Below, one piece after another: positions 1-7,811 of a stretch of 64,000 bases of DNA. Location of the stretch: positions 1 to 64,000 of the forward strand of contig JBEEFW010000029.1 of NCBI GenBank assembly GCA_041166385.1, in the 5' to 3' direction. Both the position numbers and the translations under genes were made by a program. How positions within the stretch are numbered: the first letter of the stretch is position 1; each line of letters starts with the position of its first letter. This stretch comes from DASUCS01 sp041166385. Its GTDB lineage: Bacteria > Actinomycetota > Acidimicrobiia > Acidimicrobiales > JACDCH01. Below the pieces are notes generated by a model, which ran no database searches, was not told the origin of the DNA, and saw only the letters and a list, made by a program, of their open reading frames with translations.

Positions 1-134
1 ACATCCGTTTCCTGTTCATGGACGCATGCGGCGCTCTCGGAGTCGATGCCCGGCACAACAACCGCTTCTCCGTCTCGGTCGCCAAGCGCCACAGCGTGGC
101 CCTGCTGGAGGAGATCGTCGGACCCAAACGGTGA
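1..134 (+). CDS. C-terminal end of an unidentified protein (partial)
   Basis: An open frame runs in from the window edge (first full codon at 3) and ends at TGA 132-134, giving the last 43 residues. The readable end has a DACGALGVDAR stretch, then SVSVAKRHSVALLEEIVGPKR. The VAKR..V..L..+.GPKR pattern reminds me of C-termini of LAGLIDADG-like or helix-turn-helix proteins of actinobacteria, but this is recollection and not an assignment. Codon use is GC-rich like the neighbours. The stop codon lies one base from the 3' end of the oppositely oriented tRNA-Leu gene, so there is no room for a separate terminator. Confidence 0.55.
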   Translation, partial: IRFLFMDACGALGVDARHNNRFSVSVAKRHSVALLEEIVGPKR

Positions 135-135
135 G

Positions 136-217
136 TGCCCGGAGCGAGATTCGAACTCGCAAGCCTTGCGGCGGCGCCGTTTGAGGACGCTATGTATGCC
201 GATTCCATCATCCGGGC
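136..217 (-). tRNA. tRNA-Leu (anticodon CAA)
   Basis: The minus strand folds as a class II tRNA of 82 nt. The acceptor stem GCCCGGA/TCCGGGC is perfect. The D arm has a 3-bp stem, as is usual for tRNA-Leu. The anticodon stem GCGTC/GGCGC has one G:U pair, and the 7-nt loop CTCAAAC gives anticodon CAA, which reads UUG. There is a 13-nt variable arm with a short GCC/GGC stem, and a T arm GCGAG-TTCGAAT-CTCGC. The discriminator base is A, as expected for leucine. The 3' CCA is not encoded. UUG is a rarer leucine codon at this GC content. Confidence 0.95.
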
Positions 218-245
218 GGAGCGCCGCAGCCTAATCTCGACCTCC

Positions 246-365
246 GTGAGCGAGAAGCGCCCTAAACGGCTCAGGCGGCTGCTGTCATTGGGGGCGATCG
301 TCGCCGCGATCGCCGCGTTCAGGAGCCGGAAGCTCGCTTCCGAAGAAGCAAAGTTCGATCGCTAG
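246..365 (+). CDS. Small basic single-pass membrane protein (39 aa)
   Basis: A GTG at 246 opens a 39-codon frame ending at TAG 363-365. The product has a basic start (SEKRPKRLRRLL), one hydrophobic segment (SLGAIVAAIAAF, about residues 14-26), then a charged tail. This layout (positive cluster, short membrane helix, charged C-terminus) is typical of small actinobacterial membrane proteins of unknown role. No convincing Shine-Dalgarno sequence precedes the GTG. The same frame is open further upstream, but that part overlaps the tRNA gene and is not credible as coding. Function unknown. Confidence 0.45.
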   Translation: MSEKRPKRLRRLLSLGAIVAAIAAFRSRKLASEEAKFDR

Positions 366-471
366 TTACCGGTAGGTAGTCGCACTTCACAGAACCGCGA
401 CAGAACTGAAACCTTCTCAGTGGACGCTGGGTCGGATGTTGCGTCTCATCACCCGCGGAGTCCGTTCCGAG

Positions 472-1644
472 ATGACAATCGCCTTCACCTTCCCTGGGCA
501 GGGTGCCCAGAAGCCCGGCATGGGGCTGCCCTGGCGCGAGCACGAATCCTGGGAGCTGGTCGACGAGGCCTCTGAGGCATCGGGCCGCGACGTCGCTCAC
601 CTGCTGCTCGACGCTGACGCCGACGAACTCACCCAGACCCGCAACTCGCAGCTTGCGACCTACGTGCTGAGCCTCATCGTCCTCGACGCCGTGGAGATGC
701 TGGGTCTCGAGCCCTCGGTGGCCGCAGGCCACAGCCTCGGCGAGTACAGCGCCCTGACCTGCGCCGGCGCCCTCGATTTCGCAGACGGCGTCCGTCTGGT
801 CGCCGAGCGCGGCGAGGCAATGCAGGTTGCCGCGGAGGAGCGAGTCGGAACCATGGCTGCGGTCCTGGGGCTGGACGACGACAAGGTCGAGGTCGCCTGC
901 ATGCGGGCGGCCGCCGACGTGTGGGCCGCCAACTTCAACGCACCGGGCAACGTCGTGATCGCGGGCGACCCCGAGGGCATCGCCGCCGCGTCGAAGATCG
1001 CCAAGGACCTCGGCGCGTCCAAGGTCCTACCCCTCAAGGTCGGCGGCGCGTTCCACACCCCGTTCATGGCTCCTGCCCGCGACCGCCTCCGCAAAGCCCT
1101 CTCCGAGGTGCAGTTCCGCGAGATGGAGGTGCCGGTCATCGCCAACGTCGATGCCGTCGCCCACGAGGATCCCGCCGAATGGCCGGGCCTGCTCACCGCG
1201 CAACTGTGCAGTCCTGTCAGCTGGCGGCAAACGCTGCACGTCCTCGACCTCAGGCGCATCAGCACGATCGTCGAGCTGGGCCCGGGCACTGTCCTCGCCG
1301 GGACCGTGAAGCGCACGCTCGATGGCACCCGCGCCATCTCCGTTGGAGCGCCGGCCGACCTCGACACGCTTCTCGAGAAGATCGAAGGCGAATCCGCCGC
1401 GACCCATCACGAGGGCGAGCACCTGTTCATGACGGAGCGCGTCGTCGTGAGCCCGGCCGCGGGGCTGTTCGAGCCGTCGCCTGATCTCGATCCGGGTCAG
1501 CGCATCGAAGCGGGCGACCTGCTCGGCACCGTCGGCGACGCCGAAGTGCGCTCGCCGTTCTCGGGTCGCATCGAGGGCGTTCTCGCCCACCTCGGCGAGC
1601 GCGTCATGTCGCGCCAGCCGATCGCGTGGCTCCGCACTGCATGA
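472..1644 (+). CDS. fabD: Malonyl-CoA:ACP transacylase with C-terminal biotinyl/lipoyl-like domain
   Basis: FabD loads malonyl groups onto acyl carrier protein for fatty-acid elongation in the cytoplasm. In the 390-aa product the oxyanion-hole motif GQGAQ is at 9-13, the nucleophile motif GHSLG at 86-90 (Ser88), and the second catalytic residue His195 lies in GGAFHTPFM. The transacylase domain ends near residue 300. Residues about 318-390 form an extra module with the glycine and proline pattern of a biotinyl/lipoyl half-barrel (GDLLGTV, then SPFSGRIEGVLAHLGERV), which normal FabD of about 310 aa lacks. The modified lysine is absent; the turn reads SPFSG. I chose ATG 472, where homology begins (GCGGAG lies 11 nt upstream); the frame opens earlier at 436. 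It is the first gene of the fab operon. Confidence 0.93.
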   Translation: MTIAFTFPGQGAQKPGMGLPWREHESWELVDEASEASGRDVAHLLLDADADELTQTRNSQLATYVLSLIVLDAVEMLGLEPSVAAGHSLGEYSALTCAGALDFADGVRLVAERGEAMQVAAEERVGTMAAVLGLDDDKVEVACMRAAADVWAANFNAPGNVVIAGDPEGIAAASKIAKDLGASKVLPLKVGGAFHTPFMAPARDRLRKALSEVQFREMEVPVIANVDAVAHEDPAEWPGLLTAQLCSPVSWRQTLHVLDLRRISTIVELGPGTVLAGTVKRTLDGTRAISVGAPADLDTLLEKIEGESAATHHEGEHLFMTERVVVSPAAGLFEPSPDLDPGQRIEAGDLLGTVGDAEVRSPFSGRIEGVLAHLGERVMSRQPIAWLRTA

Positions 1645-1651
1645 GGCGAGC

Positions 1652-2578
1652 ATGAGGACAGCCCACATCGCGGGATGGGGCGTCGCGCTTCCCGAGAAGG
1701 TCGTGACGAACGACGACCTCGCCGCCGTGCTCGACACAAGCGACGAGTGGATCCGAGAGCGCAGCGGCATCAGCGAACGGCGCATCGGCGGCACCACCTC
1801 CGGTCTCGCGATCGAAGCGGGGCAAGCCGCGCTCGACCACGCCGGCATCTCGCCGAAGGACGTGGGCCTGCTCGTCGTCTGCACCTCCACTCCTGACCAA
1901 CAGCTCCCCGCGACCGCGTCGACCGTCCAGCACGCGCTGGGCCTGACGTGTGGGGCGTTCGATCTCAACGCGGCGTGTTCGGGTTTCGTGTACGGACTCG
2001 TCTCTGGCTTCCAGTTCGTCAGCGGCGGCGTCGATCGGGTGCTGGTGATCGGCAGCGAGACGATGTCGAAGATCATCGACTGGGACGAGCGCACGACCGC
2101 CGTCCTCTTCGGAGACGGCGCCGGCGCCACCGTGCTCGAAGCCACCGACGGCGAACCCACGCTGCTCGCATGGGACCTCGGCAGCGACGGCTCCCTCCGC
2201 TCGATCCTCGACGCCGACATCGGCGGCTTCATGCGCATGGAAGGCAAGGAAGTCTTCCGCCGCGCGGTCCGCGTGGTGATCGACTCCGCCAGCCGCACCA
2301 TGGAGCAAGCGGGCGTCACGGCCGACGACATCGCCCTCTTCGTGCCGCATCAAGCGAACATCCGCATCATCGACTCCGTAAATGCGAAGCTCGGGTTCTC
2401 CATGGACCGCACCGCCGTCGTGCTCGATCGCACGGGCAACACCTCGGCCGCGTCGATTCCGATCGCGCTCGAGGATGCCGCCGCGCACGGACGGCTGAAG
2501 CCGGGCGATCTCGTCCTCATGACGGGATTCGGCGCGGGCATGACGTGGGCCAGCGCCCTCGTACGGTGGTCGCGATGA
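1652..2578 (+). CDS. fabH: 3-oxoacyl-ACP synthase III (KAS III)
   Basis: FabH condenses an acyl-CoA primer with malonyl-ACP to start type II fatty-acid synthesis. The 308-aa product is close to the usual length. The catalytic triad is visible: Cys109 in LNAACSGF, His233 in VPHQANIR and Asn263 in TGNTSAAS. The glycine-rich end TGFGAGMTWAS is typical. It starts at ATG 1652, 7 nt after fabD, with a purine-rich GAGGCGAG just upstream. Its stop codon overlaps the fabG start (ATGA), which points to translational coupling. Confidence 0.95.
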   Translation: MRTAHIAGWGVALPEKVVTNDDLAAVLDTSDEWIRERSGISERRIGGTTSGLAIEAGQAALDHAGISPKDVGLLVVCTSTPDQQLPATASTVQHALGLTCGAFDLNAACSGFVYGLVSGFQFVSGGVDRVLVIGSETMSKIIDWDERTTAVLFGDGAGATVLEATDGEPTLLAWDLGSDGSLRSILDADIGGFMRMEGKEVFRRAVRVVIDSASRTMEQAGVTADDIALFVPHQANIRIIDSVNAKLGFSMDRTAVVLDRTGNTSAASIPIALEDAAAHGRLKPGDLVLMTGFGAGMTWASALVRWSR

Positions 2579-3294
2579 GCGAGGCAGAAACCGAACCGAG
2601 AACGGTGTTGATCACCGGCGGCACGCGCGGCATCGGTCTCGCGTGCGCGCGTGCGTTCGCCGCCGTCGGCGATCGCGTCGCCGTGCTGTCGCGCTCGACG
2701 TCGACCGACGAGTTCCCGTGCTTCGCGTGCGACGTTGCGGATTCCGCCGCCGTCAACGACACGTTCGGCAAGGTCGAGGCCGAGCTGGGCAAGGTGCAGG
2801 TGGTGGTGTCGAACGCTGGCATCACGCGCGACACGCTGCTCGCGCGCATGAGCGACGAGGACTGGCACGACGTGCTCGACGCCAACCTCACAGGAGCGTT
2901 CCACGTCGCTCGCCGTGCCATCGGCCCGATGATGAAGGCACGCTGGGGACGGTTCATCTTTGTGTCGTCGGTCGGCGCCTACATGGGTTCGCCGGGCCAG
3001 ACCAACTACGCCGCGACGAAGGCCGGCCTCATCGGGTTCGCTCGTTCCATCGCCCGTGAGTACGGGGGCCGAGGCATCACCGCCAACGTCGTGACGCCCG
3101 GGCCCATCGAGACCGACATGACGAGCACGCTCGGCGACGACTGGCGCGAGCGGGTCGCCACGTCCGTGCCCGTCGGCCGCTTCGGAACTTCCGCAGAGGT
3201 CGCCGCCGCCGTACGCTTCCTTGCCTCCGCCGAGGCTGCCTTCATCACGGGGGCGATCCTCCCGGTCGACGGCGGCCTCGCCATGGGCAACTGA
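2575..3294 (+). CDS. fabG: 3-oxoacyl-ACP reductase
   Basis: FabG reduces 3-oxoacyl-ACP with NADPH. The 239-aa short-chain dehydrogenase has the cofactor loop TGGTRGIG near 14-21, the NAG motif at 80-82, and the catalytic residues Ser132, Tyr145 and Lys149 (YAATK). The tail ITGAILPVDGGLAMGN is characteristic of FabG. The ATG overlaps the fabH stop by 4 bp; the much longer open frame upstream lies in fabH sequence read in another frame and is not coding. Its place between fabH and acpP supports a role in primary fatty-acid synthesis. Confidence 0.94.
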   Translation: MSEAETEPRTVLITGGTRGIGLACARAFAAVGDRVAVLSRSTSTDEFPCFACDVADSAAVNDTFGKVEAELGKVQVVVSNAGITRDTLLARMSDEDWHDVLDANLTGAFHVARRAIGPMMKARWGRFIFVSSVGAYMGSPGQTNYAATKAGLIGFARSIAREYGGRGITANVVTPGPIETDMTSTLGDDWRERVATSVPVGRFGTSAEVAAAVRFLASAEAAFITGAILPVDGGLAMGN

Positions 3295-3321
3295 GTCCCA
3301 CCTACAAGGAGAAACACAACA

Positions 3322-3558
3322 ATGAGTGACGAGCTGTTCGAGCGCTTCCGCAAGACGGCAGCCGACAGCCTGAGCAAGCCGATCGACGAGATCAAGCTCG
3401 AGTCGAACTTCGCCGACGATCTCGACGCCGACAGCCTCGATCTGGTGCAGATGGTCATGGACCTCGAAGAAGAGTTCGACGTCACGGTCGACGAAGAGGA
3501 GCTCGAAGGCATCACCTCCGTCGGCCAAGCGTTCGAGCTCATCAAGTCGAAGCTGTGA
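3322..3558 (+). CDS. acpP: Acyl carrier protein
   Basis: This 78-aa acidic protein carries growing acyl chains on a 4'-phosphopantetheine arm. The attachment serine is Ser38 in the motif DADSLD. Size and charge match the AcpP family, with an acidic helix II (LDLVQMVMDLEEEF). A clear AAGGAG lies 10 nt before the ATG, the strongest ribosome binding site in the operon, as expected for an abundant protein. It lies between fabG and fabF. Confidence 0.96.
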   Translation: MSDELFERFRKTAADSLSKPIDEIKLESNFADDLDADSLDLVQMVMDLEEEFDVTVDEEELEGITSVGQAFELIKSKL

Positions 3559-3571
3559 CGAAGGGGTCGTC

Positions 3572-4759
3572 GTGAGGCCGGCGCTGGAGCCCAGACGGGT
3601 CGCCGTCACCGGCGTCGGCGTCCTCGCGGCCTGCGGGATCGGTCGCGACGCGTTCTGGGCCGGCCTCCTCGCGCCGCAACCCACAGCTGAGCGACGAATT
3701 TCTGACTTCGAGCCCGAGAAGTTCTTCGACAATCCGAAAGAGGCGAAGCGCACCGATCGCTTCGCGCAGATCGCGCTCGCGGCCGCCGCCGAGGCGCTCG
3801 CCCAAGCCGGCGACGTCGGTGTCGATCCCGAACGCGGCGGTGTGCTGCTCGGCACGGGTGTCGGTGGCCTCGAGACGCTCGAGACGCAGATCATCGCGCG
3901 CCATGAGAAGGGCGAGCGGCGGGTGTCGCCGTTCCTCGTCCCGATGATGATGTCGAACGCCGCGTCGGCCGCGCTGTCGATGCGGTACGGGTGGCGAGGG
4001 CCGTGCGAGACGACCGTCACCGCGTGCTCGGCCGCGACGCACGCCATCGGCAACGCCGCGCGCCTCATCGCCTATGGACGATGCGACGCCGCACTCACCG
4101 GTGGGAGCGAAGCGGCGATGACCATCACCGGGATGGCCGGCTTCCGCAACATGACCGCACTGTCGAACTCGGGCGTGTCGCGGCCGTTCGATGCGGAGCG
4201 CGACGGTTTCGTGATGAGCGAAGGCGCCGCGGTGCTCGTGCTCGAGGAGTGGTCCGCGGCCGAGGCGCGGGGCGCCACGATCCTCGCCGAAGTGCTCGGC
4301 GCGGCGTCGAACGCCGATGCCCACCACATCACGGCACCGTCACCGGGAGGCAGTGGCGCGATCGCGTGCATGGAGCAGGCGCTCGCCGACGCCGGCCTCT
4401 CCCCCGCCGACGTCGTGCACATCAACGCGCACGGCACGTCGACGCCCTTGAACGACGCCGCGGAGGCGGAGGCGATCGCCAAGCTCTTCGGCACGCCGGG
4501 GCCGATCGTCACGTCGACGAAGGGTGTGACCGGTCACGCGTTGGGCGCCGCGGGTGCGCTCGAGGCCGCCGCGGTCGTGCTCTCGATGGCCAACGGACTC
4601 ATTCCGCCGACCGACGGCACCAAGGCCGTCGACGCCGCACTGCCGTCGATCGACCTCGTGCTCAACGAGCCCAGGGAATGGACGCCCGGCCCGAGCCTCT
4701 CGAACAGCTTCGGCTTCGGCGGCCACAACGGCTGCCTGATCCTCGGCCCGCCCGCCTGA
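3572..4759 (+). CDS. fabF: 3-oxoacyl-ACP synthase II (KAS II)
   Basis: FabF performs the chain-elongating condensation. The 395-aa product carries the thiolase-fold catalytic residues Cys152 (VTACSAAT), His287 (NAHGTSTPLND), Lys317 and His322 (GHALGAAG). It starts at GTG 3572, with AAGGGG 6 nt upstream and 13 nt after acpP. The C-terminal NSFGFGGHNGCL is diagnostic of KAS enzymes. It is the last gene of the operon and is followed by a 19-bp perfect hairpin, so the transcript probably ends there. Confidence 0.95.
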   Translation: MRPALEPRRVAVTGVGVLAACGIGRDAFWAGLLAPQPTAERRISDFEPEKFFDNPKEAKRTDRFAQIALAAAAEALAQAGDVGVDPERGGVLLGTGVGGLETLETQIIARHEKGERRVSPFLVPMMMSNAASAALSMRYGWRGPCETTVTACSAATHAIGNAARLIAYGRCDAALTGGSEAAMTITGMAGFRNMTALSNSGVSRPFDAERDGFVMSEGAAVLVLEEWSAAEARGATILAEVLGAASNADAHHITAPSPGGSGAIACMEQALADAGLSPADVVHINAHGTSTPLNDAAEAEAIAKLFGTPGPIVTSTKGVTGHALGAAGALEAAAVVLSMANGLIPPTDGTKAVDAALPSIDLVLNEPREWTPGPSLSNSFGFGGHNGCLILGPPA

Positions 4760-4770
4760 CCCTGGCGAAT

Positions 4771-4812
4771 TCCCACTCAGACATACACATTTCTGTGTAT
4801 GTCTGAGTGGGA
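4771..4812. terminator. Perfect 19-bp palindrome between convergent fabF and ogt
   Basis: The arms at 4771-4789 and 4794-4812 are fully complementary, with a TTTC tetraloop; the core reads ACACATTTCTGTGT. It sits in the 62-bp spacer between fabF (plus) and ogt (minus), so it can fold in either transcript and probably terminates both. Only three T follow on the plus strand, so it is not a classic U-tract terminator. The core is shared with the palindromes at 38551 and 40162, which suggests a repeat family rather than chance. Confidence 0.75.
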
Positions 4813-4821
4813 TTTGCGTCG

Positions 4822-5388
4822 TTAGGTGAGCAGCGAGCCCTCGTGCGTGAGGAGCTGGCGCTTCATCTCCGGTCCGCCGCCGTAGTTGCCGATCGAGCCT
4901 CCCGTGCGCAGCACGCGGTGGCACGGCACGACGATCGGCACGGGGTTGGTCGCCATTGCGGTGCCAACCGCGCGGCTGGCCTTCGGATGGCCGACGCGCT
5001 TGGCGAGCTCGCCGTAGCTGACGACCTGACCGAACTGCACGTCCTGGAACAACGTCTTGAGCACCATCTGGCGGAAGCCGTGCGACAGCTGCCAGTCGAT
5101 CTGCAGGCTGAACGTCGTGCGTCGGCCGTTGAAGTACTCGTCGAGCTGACGACGAACGTCGTCGAGCTTTGCCGGCTGCTCGAAGATGCGCGGCGAGATG
5201 TTCGCCGAGATCTCCTCGAGGAAGTCCTCTCCCCTGGGCTGCAGGGCGACCTTCACGAGCCCCGCATCTGTGGTGGCGACGCCGAGCGGTCCGACGGGCG
5301 TGTCGACCATCGCATAGGCGACGTCGACCAGTCCCTCCTTCTCGGCTCGCTTCAGAAACGCAGCGGTGGCGGCCTCCACGCTGGTCAT
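4822..5388 (-). CDS. ogt: Methylated-DNA--protein-cysteine S-methyltransferase (Ogt/Ada-C type)
   Basis: This enzyme removes alkyl groups from O6-alkylguanine in DNA onto its own cysteine in a suicide reaction. The 188-aa product has the active-site signature PIVVPCHRVL with Cys156, the helix-turn-helix region VVSYGELAKRVGHPKASRAVG, and the arginine finger in SRAVG. ATG 5388 was chosen because it overlaps the stop of the upstream sigma-factor gene (ATGA). The co-transcription suggests that the sigma factor and the repair protein form one response unit. Family certain; substrate range not visible. Confidence 0.92.
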   Translation of the reverse strand: MTSVEAATAAFLKRAEKEGLVDVAYAMVDTPVGPLGVATTDAGLVKVALQPRGEDFLEEISANISPRIFEQPAKLDDVRRQLDEYFNGRRTTFSLQIDWQLSHGFRQMVLKTLFQDVQFGQVVSYGELAKRVGHPKASRAVGTAMATNPVPIVVPCHRVLRTGGSIGNYGGGPEMKRQLLTHEGSLLT

Positions 5389-5849
5389 CGGCTCATCTCC
5401 TCTCGCAGACGCGCCAATCCGGCGCGCACGTTCTGGCGAGCAGCCGCCTCGGTGCACTCCAGCACCTCGGCGATCTCGCTGTAGGGGCGGTCAGCGGCAT
5501 GCCGCAGCAACACCGCAGTGCGCTGCTTCGGCGGCAGTTCCTCGACGACCGCCCACACGGGGCCATCGCCGAGATCGGCGAGCTCGAAACGGGTCTCCGG
5601 TACCGCGGCCACAGGCAGCGGCCGCCGGTCGCGCGCTCGCACGGCGTCGATCACCTTGCGGTGAGCGATCGTGTAGAGCCAGCCACCCAGGTTCTCGCCG
5701 TGCTGGAGCGTCGGGTAGGCGCGTAGCGCGGCGAGCATCGTCTCCTGGAAGCAGTCGTTCGCGTCGTGCGGACCGACCGAGGCCACGAGATACCGGTGCA
5801 CACCGTGGCGGTGCTCGTCGAGGACAGCCTGAAACGGGGGCAGCGTCAC
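5385..5849 (-). CDS. ECF-type RNA polymerase sigma factor
   Basis: The 154-aa protein has sigma-70 region 2 (HRYLVASVGPHDANDCFQET, then LGGWLYTIAHRKVIDAVRAR) and region 4 (LPPKQRTAVLLRHAADRPYSEIAEVL, then the recognition helix around CTEAAARQNV). It directs polymerase to alternative promoters. It begins with GTG 5849 and overlaps ogt by 4 bp. No anti-sigma factor is adjacent, unlike the other two ECF genes in this window, so control may be transcriptional or by another route. Confidence 0.88.
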   Translation of the reverse strand: MTLPPFQAVLDEHRHGVHRYLVASVGPHDANDCFQETMLAALRAYPTLQHGENLGGWLYTIAHRKVIDAVRARDRRPLPVAAVPETRFELADLGDGPVWAVVEELPPKQRTAVLLRHAADRPYSEIAEVLECTEAAARQNVRAGLARLREEMSR

Positions 5850-5917
5850 ATCGAGAACAACGACGGTGAGGCGGTCCGGTGTGAGATCACGGTCGGATTC
5901 TTGTCTAGCGTCGCTTG

Positions 5918-7201
5918 ATGGGCTCTTGGCGTGAACGGCTTCACCGCGTGTCGTTCGGCCAGGCGCTCGCCGGCATCTCGGCGGCGGGTTTGGCCATCCG
6001 CATCGCCTACGTGGTCACGTTCGCGAGTCGCCTCCAGGTAGGCCTGGACTCGGTCTGGTATCAGTTGGTCTCCGGCTCGATCGCCGCCAACAAGGGCTTC
6101 GTCGACCCCGTGAAGCTGTATGTCCACGGCGTGTCCGCACCGACAGCCTTTCGACCACCGCTGTATCCCCTCTTCCTCGCCGGCGTGGCGAAGACGGGGT
6201 TCGACAGCGCCCGAGCATTCCAATATGCGGGCTGCGCGCTTGGGGTGATCACGATCGTGCTCATCGGCCTTCTCGGTCGGCGGGTGGGCGGTGATGCGGT
6301 GGGCCTGTGCGCGGCGGCGCTGGCCGCGATGTATCCCACGTTCCTCGCGGTCGACGCCGCCGTCATGAGCGAGACCGTCTACCTGCCGCTCGTGGCCGGT
6401 TGCATCCTCGCGGTGTATCGCGCGCTGGACCGGCCGACGACATGGCGGTGGGCGGTCGTCGGACTGCTCTCAGGCGCATCCATCCTCACGCGCAGCGACG
6501 GCGCCGTGTTGCTCCTCGTGCTCGTCGTGCCCGCCGCCCTGTTCGGCGTACGCGACACCTGGCGCCGTCGCGCGTTGTTCGCGGTCGCGTCGGTCACGGT
6601 CGCCGGCCTCGTGGCGACGCCATGGGTCATCCGCAACCAGCAGCAGCTGGGTGTAGCGACCGTCGCGACACTCCAAACGGGGACTGCACTCGCGGGAGCC
6701 AACTGTCCCGACACCTACTACGGCGGCATCCTCGGATCGTGGTCGCTCGGATGTACCGACCGCGCCGACCGCGACACGGTCAGCGAGGTCGCGTACAACA
6801 ACGAGTTGCAGCGCGACGGGCTGAGCTACATCCGCCATCACGTCGGGCGGCTCGTCGTTGTGATCCCGGTACGGATCCTGCGGCAGTGGAGCTTGTACTC
6901 CCCTCTTGACGCCGCCCACTATGAAGCCGCCGAGGGGCGGAACTACAAGTGGCAGGTGCTGTCGTGGGCGGTGTACCTCCCGGTGGCCGCGCTCGCAGCG
7001 TTCGGGCTCGTGCTGCTTCGCCGCCGTCGTGCGCAGTTGCTGCCGCTGGTCGCGGTGATGGTCACGGTGACGCTGACGGCCGCCGCGATCTATGGCCACC
7101 AACGTTTGCGAGTGTCGGTCGAACCCGTCTTACTGGTCGCCGCCGCCGTCGCCATCGTGCACATCGCCGAGCGACTGCGAGGAGTCAGGCGAACGGCGTG
7201 A
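5918..7201 (+). CDS. GT-C fold glycosyltransferase, multi-pass membrane protein
   Basis: This 427-aa protein has about ten hydrophobic segments and the layout of the ArnT/PMT-like GT-C family, which use polyprenyl-phosphate sugars on the outer face of the membrane. Visible features are a first extracytoplasmic loop with GLDSVWYQL (Asp near residue 44), the RPPLYPLF motif at 79-86, an MSETVYLPL segment, and a large soluble loop near 240-300. ATG 5918 is preferred over TTG 5915. The substrate cannot be told. The last 17 bp overlap the convergent tag gene. Confidence 0.75.
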   Translation: MGSWRERLHRVSFGQALAGISAAGLAIRIAYVVTFASRLQVGLDSVWYQLVSGSIAANKGFVDPVKLYVHGVSAPTAFRPPLYPLFLAGVAKTGFDSARAFQYAGCALGVITIVLIGLLGRRVGGDAVGLCAAALAAMYPTFLAVDAAVMSETVYLPLVAGCILAVYRALDRPTTWRWAVVGLLSGASILTRSDGAVLLLVLVVPAALFGVRDTWRRRALFAVASVTVAGLVATPWVIRNQQQLGVATVATLQTGTALAGANCPDTYYGGILGSWSLGCTDRADRDTVSEVAYNNELQRDGLSYIRHHVGRLVVVIPVRILRQWSLYSPLDAAHYEAAEGRNYKWQVLSWAVYLPVAALAAFGLVLLRRRRAQLLPLVAVMVTVTLTAAAIYGHQRLRVSVEPVLLVAAAVAIVHIAERLRGVRRTA

Positions 7202-7811
7202 TCGCCCGTCGAGCCTGCTCGCAGGCCGACCGCACGTGACAGCCGCTGACGTGATCGTTCACGATGCCGAGCGACTGCATGGCCGCATACGCCGTAGTCG
7301 GTCCGACGAAGCGAAAGCCGAGCTTGCTCAGCGCTTTGGACAGCGCCGTCGACTCGACGGTCTTGGCGTCGATGTCGCCCAGCCCTTTTGGGACCGGACG
7401 TCCTCTTCGACGCGGCTCGAACGACCACACCACGCTGGCGAGTGAGCCGTGACGCTCCTGCGCCTCGAGCGTGGCACGCGCGTTGGCGATCGTCGCCTCG
7501 ATCTTGCCGCGGTGGCGAACGATGCTCGCGTCGCCGAGCAGGCGTTTGACGTCGCGCGCGCCGAACGCCGCGACCACACGGGGATCGAACTCTGCAAAGG
7601 CGCGCCGAAATCCTTCGCGCTTGCGCAGAATCGTGAGCCACGACAGCCCGGACTGGAAGCCTTCGAGGCAGATCTTCTCGTAGATGCGCACGTCGTCGAC
7701 GACCGGCCGGCCCCACTCGTCGTCGTGATAGGCGGCGTAGTCCGGTGTCGACGCGCCCCAGCTGCAGCGCTTGCGGCCGTCGTCGCCGCGAACGACCGAG
7801 CTAGCCGGCAA
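7185..7811 (-). CDS. tag: DNA-3-methyladenine glycosylase I
   Basis: Tag excises 3-methyladenine from alkylated DNA in base-excision repair. The 208-aa product shows the family zinc site Cys16 (KRCSWG), His29 (YHDDEWG), His187 and Cys191 (NDHVSGC), and the conserved EGFQSGLSWLTIL block. The only usable start near the conserved N-terminus is TTG 7811, which overlaps the upstream bcp gene by 11 bp. With ogt about 2 kb away, this area holds two alkylation-repair genes. The 3' end overlaps the convergent glycosyltransferase. Confidence 0.92.
   Translation of the reverse strand: MPASSVVRGDDGRKRCSWGASTPDYAAYHDDEWGRPVVDDVRIYEKICLEGFQSGLSWLTILRKREGFRRAFAEFDPRVVAAFGARDVKRLLGDASIVRHRGKIEATIANARATLEAQERHGSLASVVWSFEPRRRGRPVPKGLGDIDAKTVESTALSKALSKLGFRFVGPTTAYAAMQSLGIVNDHVSGCHVRSACEQARRAITPFA

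Noticed and set aside
135..245. Possible N-terminal extension of the small protein at 246
   Set aside because: It overlaps the tRNA-Leu gene and has no protein-like conservation.
364..380. A GGTAGGTAG motif upstream of fabD also found in the desaturase operator region (61218), suggesting one lipid regulator
   Set aside because: The same 9-mer occurs inside the trpC coding region near 23375, so the match alone is not convincing and the fabD site is not a good palindrome.
2350..4068. A 572-codon open frame on the minus strand across fabG, acpP and fabF
   Set aside because: It is antisense to well-supported genes, has no family features and an arginine/alanine-rich shadow composition typical of high-GC DNA.
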